From Pseudomonas sp. DTU12.3 (GTDB taxonomy: Bacteria > Pseudomonadota > Gammaproteobacteria > Pseudomonadales > Pseudomonadaceae): 64,000 nucleotides of DNA. The notes under the pieces were generated by a model. It was not told where the DNA came from. It searched no databases and saw only the letters and a program-made list of their open reading frames with translations. The position numbers and the translations under genes were made by a program. The stretch spans positions 2,421,501 through 2,485,500 of the forward strand of contig NZ_CP027218.1 in assembly GCF_004124275.1 (NCBI RefSeq), written 5' to 3'. Each line of letters starts with the position of its first letter. The first letter of the stretch is position 1. Below, in pieces: positions 52,718 through 62,929 of this stretch.

Positions 52718-54027
52718 GGTCGATCCAGCGCCGCTTGAGCCTGGGGTTGATCAGCGTCATGGTGATCGTCGGCCTGGTGCTGGCGCAAACCAGTTTGTGG
52801 CTGTTTGAAATGGGGTTGCAGCGCTACCTCGAAGCCGGGTTGCGCAACGACAGCGAAAGCCTGCTGGTGGCGCTGGTTCGTGGCCCGCAAGGTTTGCAAC
52901 TGGATGAGCGGCATTTGTCGCCAGCCTATCAGCGGCCGTTTTCCGGGCATTATTTCCGTATCGATTTTGCCGACAGCCATTGGCGTTCGCGCTCGATGTG
53001 GGATCAGGATCTGCCGTTGCTGGAACATCCCGGACTGCACAGCAACCTGCAGCTGGGGCCGGACGGCCAGCAGTTGCTGGTGCTGCGTTCGGACTATCGG
53101 CGCCTGGGCCAGTCGATCTCGATCAGCGTCGCGCAGGATTACACGCCGGTTAACGAGAGCTTCCAGCGCATGCGTCAGATCGGCCTCGGGCTGGGTCTGG
53201 CGGCTTTGTTGTTGATTCTGTTCTTGCAGCGCTTGACCGTGCGGCGCGCCTTGCGCCCACTGGAAAAGGCGCGCGAACAGATCGCGCAATTGCAGCAGGG
53301 CCAGCGTTCGCAACTGGACGATCAGGTGCCGGTGGAGCTGGAGCCGTTGGTGGCGCAGATCAACCATTTGCTCGCGCACACCGAGGACAGCCTCAAGCGT
53401 TCACGCAATGCCTTGGGCAATCTCGGCCATGCGCTGAAAACGCCGTTGGCGGTGTTGTTGAGTCTGGCCTCCAGCGAGAAACTCGATGCCCACCCCGAGC
53501 TACGCAAACTGCTCAAGGAACAACTGGAGCAGGTGCAGCAGCGGCTCAATCGCGAGCTTAATCGTGCACGCTTGTCCGGTGATGCGCTGCCTGGGGCGTT
53601 GTTCGATTGTGATGCCGAGTTGCCGGGGTTGCTGGCGACGCTGAACATGATTCATGGCGAGCATCTGGCGTTGAGTTATGTCGCGCCGGCCGGGCTGCAA
53701 TTGCCGTGGGATCGCGAAGACTTGCTGGAACTGCTGGGCAACCTGCTCGACAACGCCTGCAAATGGGCGGATGCCGAGGTGCGTTTGAGTGTCGTCGAAA
53801 GCGCTGAGGGTTTTGCGTTGAGCGTCGAGGATGACGGCCCGGGAATTCCCGAAGAGCAGCGCACTCAGGTGTTCAGTCGCGGTACGCGGCTGGATGAGCA
53901 GACGCACGGACATGGCCTGGGGCTGGGGATTGTGCGCGACATCGTCGACACCTGGGGTGGCACATTGTCGTTGCAGGAAAGCGAGTGGGGCGGCCTGAAA
54001 GTGCTGATCAACCTGCCCAAACGCTAA
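52714..54027 (+). CDS. Sensor histidine kinase, BqsS/CarS-like
   Basis: This 437-residue kinase has two membrane segments (about 9-30 and 150-172) around a periplasmic loop of about 120 residues, a HAMP-like linker, the HisKA phospho-acceptor H239 in [12 protein letters not shown] and a HATPase with [18 protein letters not shown] and GHGLGLGIV. The start is a GTG inside the regulator's end. No ExxE iron-binding motif is seen in the loop, unlike what I recall for the iron-sensing BqsS of P. aeruginosa, so the signal may be different. Confidence 0.9.
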   Translation: MRSIQRRLSLGLISVMVIVGLVLAQTSLWLFEMGLQRYLEAGLRNDSESLLVALVRGPQGLQLDERHLSPAYQRPFSGHYFRIDFADSHWRSRSMWDQDLPLLEHPGLHSNLQLGPDGQQLLVLRSDYRRLGQSISISVAQDYTPVNESFQRMRQIGLGLGLAALLLILFLQRLTVRRALRPLEKAREQIAQLQQGQRSQLDDQVPVELEPLVAQINHLLAHTEDSLKRSRNALGNLGHALKTPLAVLLSLASSEKLDAHPELRKLLKEQLEQVQQRLNRELNRARLSGDALPGALFDCDAELPGLLATLNMIHGEHLALSYVAPAGLQLPWDREDLLELLGNLLDNACKWADAEVRLSVVESAEGFALSVEDDGPGIPEEQRTQVFSRGTRLDEQTHGHGLGLGIVRDIVDTWGGTLSLQESEWGGLKVLINLPKR

Positions 54028-54041
54028 CCGCCAAATCACCC

Positions 54042-54128
54042 CTGTAGGAGCTGCCGCAGGCTGCGATCTTTTGATCTTTAAAGCGAGATCAAAAGATCGC
54101 AGCCTCGTTGCACTCGACAGTTCCTACA
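54042..54128. repeat. Variant REP pair (TTGCACTCGACAG arm)
   Basis: The left arm is standard; the right arm is GCAGCCTCGTTGCACTCGAC instead of GCAGCCTGCGGCAG, the same subtype as at 44502. It lies between convergent kinase and chemoreceptor genes. Confidence 0.85.
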
Positions 54129-54148
54129 TGTCCTACATGTCGTGTGGG

Positions 54149-56296
54149 TCAGACGCGAAACTGATCCATCAAACTCTGTTGCTGATTCGCCAGGCTGTTC
54201 AGCGACTGGCTGACCCGCGCCGATTCATTCGCCTGACCGGACAATGACTCCGTCACATCACGAATCGTCGCCACGTTGTTATTGATCTCCTCGGCCACCG
54301 CGCTCTGCTCTTCGGCGGCGCTGGCAATCTGCAGGTTCATGTCGCTTATCACCGTCACCGCATCGCCGATCTGGCGCAGTGCAGTCACCGCCTGACCTAC
54401 CTGCTCGACACTGCCCTGGGCCTGACGATGGCTGTTGCCCATCGAGCCGACCACATCCTGCGTGCCGCTCTGCAATTGCTCGATCACCTGACGGGTTTCT
54501 TCTACCGACTCTTGCGTACGGCGGGCGAGGTTGCGCACTTCATCCGCGACCACGGCAAAACCACGTCCGGCTTCACCTGCACGCGCCGCTTCGATCGCGG
54601 CGTTGAGCGCCAGCAGGTTGGTCTGCTCGGCAATGGCGCGGATGGTTTCCAGCACCGCGCCGATTTTTTCGCTGTTGGCCGCCAGCCCTTCGACCTGCAC
54701 CATGGCCGCGCTCATGTCGGCGGCGAGGGTGTCGATACTGGCGGTGGTGCGATCGATCACGGTCAGGCCCTGACGGGTGGCGCGATCGGCATCCTTGGCG
54801 GCTTCGGCTGCTTGCGCGGCACTGCGTGCAACGTCTTGCGCGGTCGCACTCATCTCGTGAGAAGCGGTGGCGACCTGATCGACCTGACGGTATTGCTGCT
54901 CCATACCGGCGCTGGTCTGCGCGGCGATGGCCGAGGACTGATCGGCGGTGTTGCGCGCATCCTGCACCGAGCGTTTCACCTCGGCGATGATCGGCTGCAA
55001 CTTGTCGAGGAAACGGTTGAACCAGCCGGCCAACTGGCCGAGTTCGTCCTTTTTGTCATAGGCCAGACGGCGGGTCAGATCGCCTTCGCCACTGGCGATG
55101 TCTTCGAGCATGTGCGCCACGCCGAGGATCGGCTTGGTCACGCTGCGCGCCATCAGCCACACCAGCAACAGGCCGATCAATGCGGCCAGCACGCCGAGGC
55201 TCAGCTCGATCAACGTGCCGGAATTATTGCTCGCGTCCAGTTGTTGCTTGAGCGCTTCGGCACGGCTGACCAGGACTTTCTCCGGTACATCGAGCAACAC
55301 GCCCCACGACGGGCCGCCCGGAATCGGCTGGAACGGCGACAGCACTTTCAACTCGCCGTTGCTGTGCAGACTGCTGACACTGCTGCTGGACGACAGCTTG
55401 CTCAGCAACTCGGCACCGCTGACCTTGTCGACGGCATCCAGACGCTGGCTCAATTTGCTCGCGTCCGGGCTGTACCCGGCGAGCAGGCCGGCAGGGCTGA
55501 CGATGCTCACGGCGGTCTGGCCGTCATAGAGCTTTTTGCTTGCGCCCTGGCTGATCGCTTGCAGGCTGTTGAGGTTGATGTCGACCGACAGCGAGGCGAT
55601 GACTTTGCCATTGACCATCAGCGGGAAGACGATGCTGGTCATCAGCACGTTCTGGCCGTCGATCACATAGAAGTACGGTTCGATCACGCACGGCTTGAGC
55701 GTCGTGCGCGGGCAGGTGAACCAAGCATTGGCGGCCTGACCGCTAGGGCCGGTGCTGGTGTCGGCCATGTCGCTTTCCGGCAGCGCCATCGAAGTGACTT
55801 TGCCCGGGGTCGGTTGCGACCAGTACAGGGCGAAACGGCCCTTGTCGTTGCTGCCCAGTTCGGCCTGGCCGGCAAACAATTCGTCCTTGCCGTCCAGCGC
55901 GTTGGCTTCGAACACCAGCGACAGGCCGAGCAAGTCCGGGTTGGCTTGCAGCGCGGACTTGACCTGACGGGTCATGTCTTCGCGCAGGTCGAAGGCATCG
56001 AGGAAGCGCTTCTCGGCCTGCTCGCGCAGGAACAGCACCTGCCGCGAGAAACCGTGACCGTATTGATAGGCGTCCATGAATTGCTGGCGGATGCCGGCGG
56101 CTTGCACTTCGCCTTGCGACTCGATGCGCGCCTGCGCCGACTCGGTGAGCATCTCCATGCTGGAGGCTTTCACCAGTGCGGAACTGTGCTCCATGCGGTA
56201 CAGCGAAAGACCCACCAACAGGGTCACGATACCGGCCAGGCAGAGGCCGGCGAGCAGGGTGATTTTCCATTGGATGGAAAGTTGTCTGAGCGACAT
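54149..56296 (-). CDS. Methyl-accepting chemotaxis protein with dCACHE-type sensor
   Basis: This 715-residue chemoreceptor has a membrane helix (about 12-32), a large periplasmic sensor (about 35-365) with a Cys pair in [12 protein letters not shown], a second helix (about 372-395), a HAMP domain ([20 protein letters not shown]) and the signalling hairpin with the invariant tip [22 protein letters not shown] 56296 opens the first helix; the upstream extension crosses a repeat. By position, as I recall the P. aeruginosa order, it may correspond to TlpQ, a polyamine/histamine receptor, but the ligand pocket was not checked. Confidence 0.92.
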   Translation of the reverse strand: MSLRQLSIQWKITLLAGLCLAGIVTLLVGLSLYRMEHSSALVKASSMEMLTESAQARIESQGEVQAAGIRQQFMDAYQYGHGFSRQVLFLREQAEKRFLDAFDLREDMTRQVKSALQANPDLLGLSLVFEANALDGKDELFAGQAELGSNDKGRFALYWSQPTPGKVTSMALPESDMADTSTGPSGQAANAWFTCPRTTLKPCVIEPYFYVIDGQNVLMTSIVFPLMVNGKVIASLSVDINLNSLQAISQGASKKLYDGQTAVSIVSPAGLLAGYSPDASKLSQRLDAVDKVSGAELLSKLSSSSSVSSLHSNGELKVLSPFQPIPGGPSWGVLLDVPEKVLVSRAEALKQQLDASNNSGTLIELSLGVLAALIGLLLVWLMARSVTKPILGVAHMLEDIASGEGDLTRRLAYDKKDELGQLAGWFNRFLDKLQPIIAEVKRSVQDARNTADQSSAIAAQTSAGMEQQYRQVDQVATASHEMSATAQDVARSAAQAAEAAKDADRATRQGLTVIDRTTASIDTLAADMSAAMVQVEGLAANSEKIGAVLETIRAIAEQTNLLALNAAIEAARAGEAGRGFAVVADEVRNLARRTQESVEETRQVIEQLQSGTQDVVGSMGNSHRQAQGSVEQVGQAVTALRQIGDAVTVISDMNLQIASAAEEQSAVAEEINNNVATIRDVTESLSGQANESARVSQSLNSLANQQQSLMDQFRV

Positions 56297-56428
56297 GGAG
56301 ACGTCCTTATTCGATAAATATCTGAGACTTTGCACTGTAACGGCCGCGTTTCGGCTTTCTTTATCCCTGAAACACAATATGACCAATTGCCGCACTGCTC
56401 GATGCGAATACTCTGTTGCACTGCTATT

Positions 56429-56553
56429 CCTGTGGCGAGGGGGCTTGCCCCCGTTGGGTGACGAAGCCGCCCCCGCGTTCATTCAGCGAAACCTCGTTGT
56501 CTGGTTTTACGACTGCTTCGCAGCCGGACGGGGGCAAGCCCCCTCGCCACAGG
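56429..56553. repeat. Long-armed inverted repeat of a third family, in a 417-bp gene-free stretch
   Basis: Perfect 26-bp arms at 56429-56454 (CCTGTGGCGAGGGGGCTTGC) and 56528-56553 enclose 73 bp. The gap between the divergent chemoreceptor and antiporter genes (56297-56713) holds this element and presumably both promoters; no gene is seen. Confidence 0.9.
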
Positions 56554-56713
56554 GGGTGGGTACAGCTTTGGATGTTTTGACAGCGCCGCCACTCTGCGGC
56601 ACAGTGCGCGCCCTTCTAATAAGACCCTCTTTGCAAATCCGCCGGTAATCCGTTGGCGGACTCATCCTGTCTGGCGGTCGGTTTTCCACCGCAGTGTTTT
56701 TTGAGGTAGTGAA

Positions 56714-58030
56714 ATGAATGCAGTCATAGCGGCGGTCGGCGTCATGCTGGTGCTCAGCCTGTCCCGCGTGCACGTGGTGATCGCCCTGATCGTGGGCGCG
56801 CTGGTCGGTGGTTTGACCGGTGGCCTGGGCATCGACGCCACGCTCAAGGCGTTCAACAGCGGTCTGGGTGGCGGGGCGACCGTGGCGTTGTCCTACGCGT
56901 TGTTGGGCGCTTTCGCCGTGGCGATTGCCAAGTCCGGCCTGGCCCATGCGCTGGCGGACAAGGCCTTGGCGATGGTCGATCGCCAGCATTCGAGCGGCGG
57001 CGACAGCGTCAAATGGCTGCTGATCGGCCTGCTGTGGGTGGTGGCGATCGCTTCGCAGAATATTCTGCCGATCCACATCGCCTTCATTCCGCTGCTGGTG
57101 CCGCCGCTTTTATATGTACTGACCAAGCTGCAACTCGATCGCCGTTTGATCGCCTGTGTGATGACGTTCGGTCTGATCACTCCGTACATGTTCCTCCCGG
57201 TAGGCTTCGGTAACATCTTTCTCAATGAGATTTTGTTGGCCAATGTTGCGCGCAGCGGCGTCGACATCAGTGGCATCAATGTCACCCACGCCATGGGCAT
57301 TCCGGCGTTGGGCATGGTCTTCGGGTTGGCGATGGCGTTCGTCAGCTATCGCAAACGGCGCGTCTACGACCTGGCGAAGATCGAGCAGGTCGAGCAAGTG
57401 GCGGTGCAGTACAACCCGATGAGCCTGATGATTGCCGGTGTGGCGATTGCCGCTGCGTTCATTGTGCAACTGTTGCTGGACTCGATGATTATCGGGGCGC
57501 TGGTCGGGTTCCTGATCTTCTCGGTGTCGGGCATTGTGAAGTGGCGCGAGACGGATGACCTGTTCACCGAAGGCATGAAGATGATGGCGATGATCGGCTT
57601 CATCATGATCGCCGCGTCCGGTTTTGCCGAAGTGATGAAGGCGACCGGAGAGGTGCAGACGCTGGTCGAGTCGTCGGCGTCGTGGATCAATCACAGCAAG
57701 GGCATCGGCGCGCTGTTGATGTTGCTGGTCGGGTTGCTGGTGACCATGGGCATCGGTTCGTCGTTTTCCACCGTGCCGATTCTGGCGGCGATTTTTGTAC
57801 CGCTGTGCGTGCAGCTGGGCTTCAGCCCGATCGCTATCGTGTGCATCGTCGGTACCGCCGGTGCGTTGGGAGACGCCGGTTCACCGGCCTCGGATTCGAC
57901 CCTCGGCCCGACCTCTGGCTTGAACATCGACGGTCAGCATCACCACATCTGGGACACCGTGGTGCCGACGTTCCTGCATTACAATCTGCCGCTGCTGGCG
58001 TTCGGCTGGGTGGCCGCGATGGTGTTGTGA
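56714..58030 (+). CDS. Na+/H+ antiporter (NhaC-like) family membrane protein
   Basis: This 438-residue protein has about 11-12 hydrophobic segments. Gly-rich signatures include [57 protein letters not shown] and [20 protein letters not shown], the last with the acidic residues expected near an ion site. It most resembles transporters annotated as Na+/H+ antiporter family proteins; an organic acid or amino acid substrate cannot be excluded, as relatives of the ArsB/NhaC group vary. Its position between two chemoreceptors suggests uptake linked to what they sense. Confidence 0.82.
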   Translation: MNAVIAAVGVMLVLSLSRVHVVIALIVGALVGGLTGGLGIDATLKAFNSGLGGGATVALSYALLGAFAVAIAKSGLAHALADKALAMVDRQHSSGGDSVKWLLIGLLWVVAIASQNILPIHIAFIPLLVPPLLYVLTKLQLDRRLIACVMTFGLITPYMFLPVGFGNIFLNEILLANVARSGVDISGINVTHAMGIPALGMVFGLAMAFVSYRKRRVYDLAKIEQVEQVAVQYNPMSLMIAGVAIAAAFIVQLLLDSMIIGALVGFLIFSVSGIVKWRETDDLFTEGMKMMAMIGFIMIAASGFAEVMKATGEVQTLVESSASWINHSKGIGALLMLLVGLLVTMGIGSSFSTVPILAAIFVPLCVQLGFSPIAIVCIVGTAGALGDAGSPASDSTLGPTSGLNIDGQHHHIWDTVVPTFLHYNLPLLAFGWVAAMVL

Positions 58031-58042
58031 TTTAGCCTCTGA

Positions 58043-58117
58043 AGATCAAAAGATCGCAGCCTTCGGCAGCTCCTACATTGATCTCTGTAGGAGCTGCCGA
58101 AGGCTGCGATCTTTTTT
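58043..58117. repeat. REP inverted pair between antiporter and chemoreceptor genes
   Basis: AAGATCAAAAGATCGCAGCC opens the left arm; the right arm is GTAGGAGCTGCCGAAGGCTG and runs into GCGATCTTTTTTTG, whose T-run could also end transcription of the antiporter gene. Confidence 0.9.
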
Positions 58118-58195
58118 TGCGGGTTCAACTTTTGCTATTGCGTGCCGTTAAAGCCTTTAACCACGCCAATAAAACCAAAAGAGTGAGCCCCCACA

Positions 58196-59878
58196 ATGCG
58201 CCTGAGCCTCAAGGCTAAAGTCCTCTCCCTCGCCGTTCTTCCGGTATTGCTCTTTGCGCTGGTCATCAGTCTGACCACGCTGTTCATCCTCCAGGAACAG
58301 GCGCACACAGAGGTCGAGCAGACCCGCGAACGCCTGCTCGGCGATGCCAAAGCGACCCTGCAAAGTTACGTCGCCGTCGCCATGACCACGATCAAACCGC
58401 TGTACGACGCTGCTGCTCCCGGTGATGCCGAGGCGCGCGCGCAGGCGATCAAATTGCTCTCGGGCATCCGTTACGGCAAGGACGGTTACTTCTTCGGCTA
58501 CGACTCCGAGACCGTGCGCCTGTTCAAGGCCAACGACCCCGAAGGCGTGGGCAAAAGCTTCAAGGACAATCGCGACCCGAACGGCGTCTACGTCAACCGT
58601 GGTCTGGTGAGTGTGGCGAAGGACGGCACGCACTATCTGCAATACAGCTCGCCGCTGCCGGGCAATGCGCAGGTGTTGGTGCCGAAACTCGGCTACACCG
58701 AATACCTGGCCAAGTGGGACATGGCGGTCGGTACGTCGGTCAACCTCGATGGCATCGAAGCGCAAGTGGCGCTGGTTGAAGCGCAGGTGCAGGAACGCAT
58801 GCAAGGCGTGGTGCTGAGCATCGTTGGCGTGGCGGTGGTGGTGCTGCTGGTGATTGCGGCGGCGGGGATGTTGCTGGCCAATACCATTTTACGTCCGCTG
58901 AATTTGATGAAGGCCAACCTCGACGACATCGCGGCGGGTGAGGGCGACCTCACGCGTCGGCTGAACATCACCAGCCAGGATGAACTCGGTGAGCTGGCCG
59001 GCTCGTTCAACCGTTTCGTCGACAAGATCCATGGCCTGGTGCGGCAGATCACCGAGATGACCACGCAACTGACTGGTCTGGTCACTCAGGTGTCCGATCA
59101 GGCCCAGCGTTCGGATCAGGCAATGGAACGTCAGCGTCACGAGACCGATCAGGTCGCCACGGCGATCAACGAAATGTCCGCGGCCGCGCAGGAAGTGGCG
59201 AAGAGCGCGCAGAACGCCGCCGTCGCCGCCCAGCAGACCGATGAAGAAGGCCAGAGCGCCAAGCGCGTGGTCGCCGGCAGCATCAAACAGATTCATGCGC
59301 TGGTCGATGATATTCGCAGCAGCGGCGTGTCGCTCGACAGTCTGCAGCAGGACGTGACCTCGATTGTCGGCGTGCTTGGGGTGATTCGCTCGATTGCCGA
59401 GCAGACCAACCTGCTGGCATTGAACGCGGCGATCGAGGCAGCGCGCGCCGGTGAGGCCGGTCGCGGGTTTGCCGTGGTCGCCGACGAGGTGCGCGCATTG
59501 GCCAGTCGCACTCAGATCAGCACCCAGGAAATTCAGGGGATGATCGATCGCTTGCAGGCGGGCACCCAGCAGGCAGTCGAGGCGATGCGTCGTTCCAGCG
59601 AGGCCGGTGACGGCACTTCGCAACAGGCCAATCAGGCCGGTGCTTCGCTGGATGCGATGGCCGAGCTGATTGCGACGATCAACTCGATGAACGCGCAGAT
59701 CGCCAGTGCGGCCGAGGAACAAACGGCGGTGGCCGAAGAGATCAACCGCAGCGTGCATCAGATCGCGGTGGCGGTGGATAACGTTGCCGATGAAACCCAG
59801 TTGGGTGCACAGACATCGCGCAGCCTCGCAGACCTCGGCCAGCGCCTGGGCAAACTGGTCGGCCAGTTCCGGATCTGA
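58196..59878 (+). CDS. Methyl-accepting chemotaxis protein with sCACHE_2 sensor
   Basis: This 560-residue chemoreceptor has a first membrane helix (about 10-30), a sCACHE sensor (about 32-195; [53 protein letters not shown]), a second helix (about 202-225), a HAMP domain and the signalling tip [19 protein letters not shown]. The sensor resembles the malate receptor CtpM (PA2652) by my recollection and by relative position next to the antiporter, so organic acid sensing is likely. Confidence 0.92.
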   Translation: MRLSLKAKVLSLAVLPVLLFALVISLTTLFILQEQAHTEVEQTRERLLGDAKATLQSYVAVAMTTIKPLYDAAAPGDAEARAQAIKLLSGIRYGKDGYFFGYDSETVRLFKANDPEGVGKSFKDNRDPNGVYVNRGLVSVAKDGTHYLQYSSPLPGNAQVLVPKLGYTEYLAKWDMAVGTSVNLDGIEAQVALVEAQVQERMQGVVLSIVGVAVVVLLVIAAAGMLLANTILRPLNLMKANLDDIAAGEGDLTRRLNITSQDELGELAGSFNRFVDKIHGLVRQITEMTTQLTGLVTQVSDQAQRSDQAMERQRHETDQVATAINEMSAAAQEVAKSAQNAAVAAQQTDEEGQSAKRVVAGSIKQIHALVDDIRSSGVSLDSLQQDVTSIVGVLGVIRSIAEQTNLLALNAAIEAARAGEAGRGFAVVADEVRALASRTQISTQEIQGMIDRLQAGTQQAVEAMRRSSEAGDGTSQQANQAGASLDAMAELIATINSMNAQIASAAEEQTAVAEEINRSVHQIAVAVDNVADETQLGAQTSRSLADLGQRLGKLVGQFRI

Positions 59879-59885
59879 CCGCCTG

Positions 59886-60204
59886 AAAAGCCCCTCACCC
59901 TAGCCCTCTCCCAGAGGGAGAGGGGACTGATTGGGGGATGCTGTGGAACTCCGCCGACCTGAAGCAGCTTTACCGAATCCATAATCGACTCAATCTTTCA
60001 GGTCGATAAATGACGCAAGACACCTCGGTCAGTTCCCTCTCCCAGAGGGAGAGGGGACTGATTGGGGAATGCTGTGGAACTCCGCCGACCTGAAGCAGTT
60101 TTACCGAATCCATAATCGACTCAATCTTTCAGGTCGATAAATGACGCAAGACACCTCGGTCAGTTCCCTCTCCCTCCGGGAGAGGGCTAGGGTGAGGGGC
60201 TTTT
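59886..60204. mobile_element. MITE-like element with 27-bp terminal inverted repeats (319 bp)
   Basis: AAAAGCCCCTCACCCTAGCC opens a 27-bp arm at 59886-59912, matched exactly inverted at 60178-60204; allowing one mismatch extends the arms to 34 bp. The element fills the 339-bp gap between the convergent chemoreceptor and LysR genes and has no protein-coding capacity. It could be a dispersed non-autonomous element or large REP-like repeat. No target-site duplication is obvious. Confidence 0.65.
59904..60165. repeat. 131-bp tandem duplication inside the element
   Basis: Copies at 59904-60034 and 60035-60165 differ at two positions (GGGGGATG/GGGGAATG and CAGCTTTA/CAGTTTTA). Each begins with the palindromic CCCTCTCCCAGAGGGAGAGG, and a third partial copy of that head follows at 60166. 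Confidence 0.92.
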
Positions 60205-60217
60205 GATCTTCAAATAC

Positions 60218-61153
60218 TCAAGGCCTGTCCCAGTAGGGGATTTCGCCGAAGCATTCGATGAAGAAATCAATCACCGTGCGCACCTTCACCGACAACCTGC
60301 GACTCCCCGGCCACAACACCGCGATCTGCTGCGGTTCCAGGCTGTTCGACACCTGATACTCCCGCAGCACCGGCACCAGCGTGCCTTCGCGCACCGCTTC
60401 ACCAATCAGCCATGACGGAAACATCACCAGCCCCAACCCTTGTTCGGCGGCTTGCGTCAGCGTGTCAGCATGGTTGCCGGTGATCGGGCCTTTGACCGAG
60501 TAGGGCGTCCAGTCCTCCCCGTCACGACGGAAAAACCAGCGTTGCTGCCCCGTCGCACCCTTGTAGGCCAGGCATTGATGCTGCGCGAGATCCTCGGGAT
60601 GTTGCGGTGTGCCGTGGCGCTTGAGATACGCCGGGCTGGCCGCGACCTGAAAGCGATGCGGCGCCAGAATCCGCGCCTGCATGCTCGAATCGTGCAGCGG
60701 GCCGATGCGAAACAGCAGATCTGCACCTTCCTGCAAGGGATCGACGTAATGGTCGGTTTGCTGGATATCCAGTTGCAGCTTCGGATAGCGCGCGCACAAC
60801 TGGCCCAGCCACGGCGTCAAATGACGCTGGCCGAACACCACCGGGGCGTTGATTCGCACCAGGCCGGTGGGTTCGCTTTGCTGTTCCTGCAAGGCTTGCC
60901 CGGCTTCCTCCAGTTGCACCAGCAGCAGTCGCGCGTGATGACCGAGCAGGCGTCCGGCTTCGGTCGGGCTCACGGCGCGGGTGTGGCGGTAGAGCAATTG
61001 CTGGTTCAGCGCTTGCTCCATCAATTGAATCTGCCGGGAAATCGAAGAGGGCGCCACGCCCTCGCGGCGAGCGACTTCGGAAAAACTGCCATGGTCGAGC
61101 ACCGCCACAAACAGCCTTAGCGCTTTGAATCCGAGTTCGTTGAGCCCGTGCAT
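60218..61153 (-). CDS. LysR-family transcriptional regulator
   Basis: This 311-residue regulator has an N-terminal winged helix (about 6-65; LRLFVAVLDHGSFSEVARRE and SSISRQIQLMEQALNQQLLY) and an effector domain starting at GLVRINAPVVFGQRHL. It is divergent from the YdcZ-type pair, with 113 bp between the starts, and is likely their regulator. ATG 61153 is used because it begins the helix-turn-helix domain. The effector is unknown. Confidence 0.9.
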   Translation of the reverse strand: MHGLNELGFKALRLFVAVLDHGSFSEVARREGVAPSSISRQIQLMEQALNQQLLYRHTRAVSPTEAGRLLGHHARLLLVQLEEAGQALQEQQSEPTGLVRINAPVVFGQRHLTPWLGQLCARYPKLQLDIQQTDHYVDPLQEGADLLFRIGPLHDSSMQARILAPHRFQVAASPAYLKRHGTPQHPEDLAQHQCLAYKGATGQQRWFFRRDGEDWTPYSVKGPITGNHADTLTQAAEQGLGLVMFPSWLIGEAVREGTLVPVLREYQVSNSLEPQQIAVLWPGSRRLSVKVRTVIDFFIECFGEIPYWDRP

Positions 61154-61266
61154 GATCTGTCCTGCTGTGCGTATTGCGCAAAAGTGTTGTCCGGATGCTC
61201 CCATTTATCGCACAGCGACGCCAGCCGATAATCCGCGCCATCGATTACTTGCGTGGAAGTTGAGTT

Positions 61267-61752
61267 ATGCAGACGTTGGATGAAGGCGCTGTCGCGGCGC
61301 CGGTGGCGCGGTCGTGGTTGCGCTTGTTGCTCCTGCCGCTGGTGATCCTGGCGGGCATGGGCTTGTCGGTGGAGGCGGGGTTGCTCGGGCCGTTGGGTGT
61401 GCAGGTCGGGCATCTATGGGCGACGTTGAGCATCTTTGGCGTGGGCTCGGCGATCCTGTTTTTGCTGCTGCTGTTCGCCGGTCCGCAAAAAGGCCCGGCG
61501 TTGACCGAGTTGCCGCGCTGGCAGTTGATCGGTGGGTTTCTCGGGCCGATGTATGTCGTGGTGTTGACGTTGGCGACGCCGCATATCGGCATTGCGATGA
61601 CGATGATTGCGATTTTGTCCGGACAGGTCGGCAAGAGTGTATTGATCGACCATTTCGGCTGGTTCGGAGCAGCGCGCAAGAAGGTCAATGCTGAGCGTTG
61701 GCTGGCGTTGGGGTTGATTGTGGTGGCGTTGGTTCTGATTGCGCGGGGGTGA
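61267..61752 (+). CDS. DMT-superfamily YdcZ (DUF606) membrane protein, first of pair
   Basis: This 161-residue protein has four or five hydrophobic segments and the DUF606 signature (ELPRWQLIGGFLGPMYVVVL, IGIAMTMIAILSGQVGKSVL, DHFGWFG). DUF606 proteins are small multidrug/metabolite transporter relatives that often occur as adjacent pairs and probably heterodimerise. Its stop lies three bases before the start of the second member. Confidence 0.88.
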   Translation: MQTLDEGAVAAPVARSWLRLLLLPLVILAGMGLSVEAGLLGPLGVQVGHLWATLSIFGVGSAILFLLLLFAGPQKGPALTELPRWQLIGGFLGPMYVVVLTLATPHIGIAMTMIAILSGQVGKSVLIDHFGWFGAARKKVNAERWLALGLIVVALVLIARG

Positions 61753-61755
61753 GTG

Positions 61756-62208
61756 ATGGGTCTGGTTATTTTGTTGGCGGTGGTGGTGTTGGCCGGTGCG
61801 GTGTTGAGTGTGCAGGCGGCGATCAATGGGCGTCTGGGCGAGACCGTCGGGGTGTTGCGCAGTAGTTTGCTGACGTTTGCGGTGGGTGCAGTGGTGACCG
61901 GGTTGTTGATTTTGTTTTTTGAACCGGCGCAGGCGGTGAGTCTGTTGGATGTGCCGAAGTGGCAGCTGACGGGGGCGTTGTTCGGGGTGGTTTACATGAT
62001 GGTGATGGTGGGGGCGGTGCCAGTGGTGGGGACGGCGGTCGCTACTGTGGCGGTGATTGTCGGGCAGTTGGGGATGGGCATGTTGATTGATAACTTTGGC
62101 TGGTTGGGGAATCCGGCGATTGACCTGTCTTCGAGTCGGGTTTTGGCGATGGGGTGTCTGGGGTTGGCTTTGGTGTTTATGTATCGGAGTTCGCGTTCGG
62201 CTGGGTGA
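61756..62208 (+). CDS. DMT-superfamily YdcZ (DUF606) membrane protein, second of pair
   Basis: This 150-residue paralogue of the preceding protein contains DVPKWQLTGALFGVVYMMVM, IVGQLGMGMLIDNFGWLG and five hydrophobic segments. The start is ATG 61756 (GTG 61753 is also in frame). It presumably forms an antiparallel heterodimer with its partner in the inner membrane. The substrate is unknown. Confidence 0.88.
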   Translation: MGLVILLAVVVLAGAVLSVQAAINGRLGETVGVLRSSLLTFAVGAVVTGLLILFFEPAQAVSLLDVPKWQLTGALFGVVYMMVMVGAVPVVGTAVATVAVIVGQLGMGMLIDNFGWLGNPAIDLSSSRVLAMGCLGLALVFMYRSSRSAG

Positions 62209-62288
62209 TTTTATTTTCGGGGGGCATCGCCTACGGTTTGCTGCGCTGCACCTCCTCTCGATGTGTTTGGCTGCGCCGCGGGTTTCAT

Positions 62289-62365
62289 GTAGGAGCTGCC
62301 GGAGGCTGCGATCTTTTGATCTTTGTTTTCAAGATCAAAAGATCGCAGCCTGCGGCAGCTCCTAC
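62289..62365. repeat. REP inverted pair before the metallothionein gene
   Basis: GTAGGAGCTGCCGGAGGCTG and an inverted partner with GCGGCAG flank an AT-rich loop, 60 bp before the metallothionein ATG. A promoter for that gene must lie in the short remaining space or within the repeat. Confidence 0.92.
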
Positions 62366-62425
62366 ACTGGTTATCACGGCTTGCCCTTCAAGCCCCAGAC
62401 AACCACCACGCAAGGAGTCTGTCCC

Positions 62426-62593
62426 ATGCCTGATAGAAAATGCGATTGCCCCGGATGCAAATGCACCATCAAAGAGGGCGAACATGCCTACGCCGTGCAC
62501 GGTAAACACTATTGTTGCGAAGCCTGCGCGCACCACCACAAGAGTGGCGAAGAGTGCTCAAGCAAGGGCTGCCATTGCGCGCATCCCAAATAA
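62426..62593 (+). CDS. Bacterial metallothionein (SmtA/PmtA type)
   Basis: This 55-residue metal-binding protein has ten Cys (6, 8, 11, 13, 30, 31, 34, 44, 49, 51) and eight His. The N-terminal CDCPGCKC cluster, the central HYCCEAC segment and the C-terminal CHCAH are the bacterial metallothionein pattern that binds about four Zn or Cd ions. AAGGAG precedes the ATG. It buffers zinc and cadmium in the cytoplasm. Induction by metal is expected, but no operator was identified. Confidence 0.92.
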   Translation: MPDRKCDCPGCKCTIKEGEHAYAVHGKHYCCEACAHHHKSGEECSSKGCHCAHPK

Positions 62594-62603
62594 CCGCGGC
62601 CAC

Positions 62604-62632
62604 AAAAAAAGTGGAGCCTAATCAGGCTCCAC
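62604..62632 (-). terminator. Rho-independent terminator overlapping the stop codon
   Basis: GTGGAGCCT pairs with AGGCTCCAC around AATC, and on the minus strand seven T residues follow. The stop codon of the minus-strand gene (62618-62620) lies inside the hairpin, so coding sequence and terminator share bases. Confidence 0.8.
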
Positions 62633-62890
62633 TTCCAGTTTCAAACTCGCATCATCCATGCGCTCGGTATGCCGCACCGTGCCTTGCAGCCGTCGGCCTT
62701 CAACCCTGACCACCACGGTTTGCGCCTGATCGAGATCCTCGGGTAACGGCGCGGGGACTCTCAGCGCGAAACGAAACGGATCATCTTCGACCGCTTCCAG
62801 ACCCACGCGACAATCCACGCTTTTGGTAATCCGCCCAAAGAGCGTGTCGAGGCCGTAGTCCAGATGCGCCGCGCTGCAGATGTTGCTCAT
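62618..62890 (-). CDS. Conserved hypothetical protein (90 aa)
   Basis: This 90-residue soluble protein has no recognised motif; it is rich in acidic residues and beta-prone sequence (FRFALRVPAPLPEDLDQAQT, VVVRVEGRRLQG). The frame has host-like codon use and a clean terminator at its end, which supports a real gene. It may be cotranscribed with the small gene beginning at 63157, 39 bp upstream. Function unknown. Confidence 0.65.
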   Translation of the reverse strand: MSNICSAAHLDYGLDTLFGRITKSVDCRVGLEAVEDDPFRFALRVPAPLPEDLDQAQTVVVRVEGRRLQGTVRHTERMDDASLKLEVEPD

Positions 62891-62929
62891 TGTGCATTCC
62901 CCCGAATGTTACCGATCGCTGCGCAAAGC

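Noticed and set aside
59904..60180. Repeats considered as a CRISPR array.
   Set aside because: Units are 131 bp and nearly identical end to end, with no short repeat-unique spacer pattern and no cas genes.
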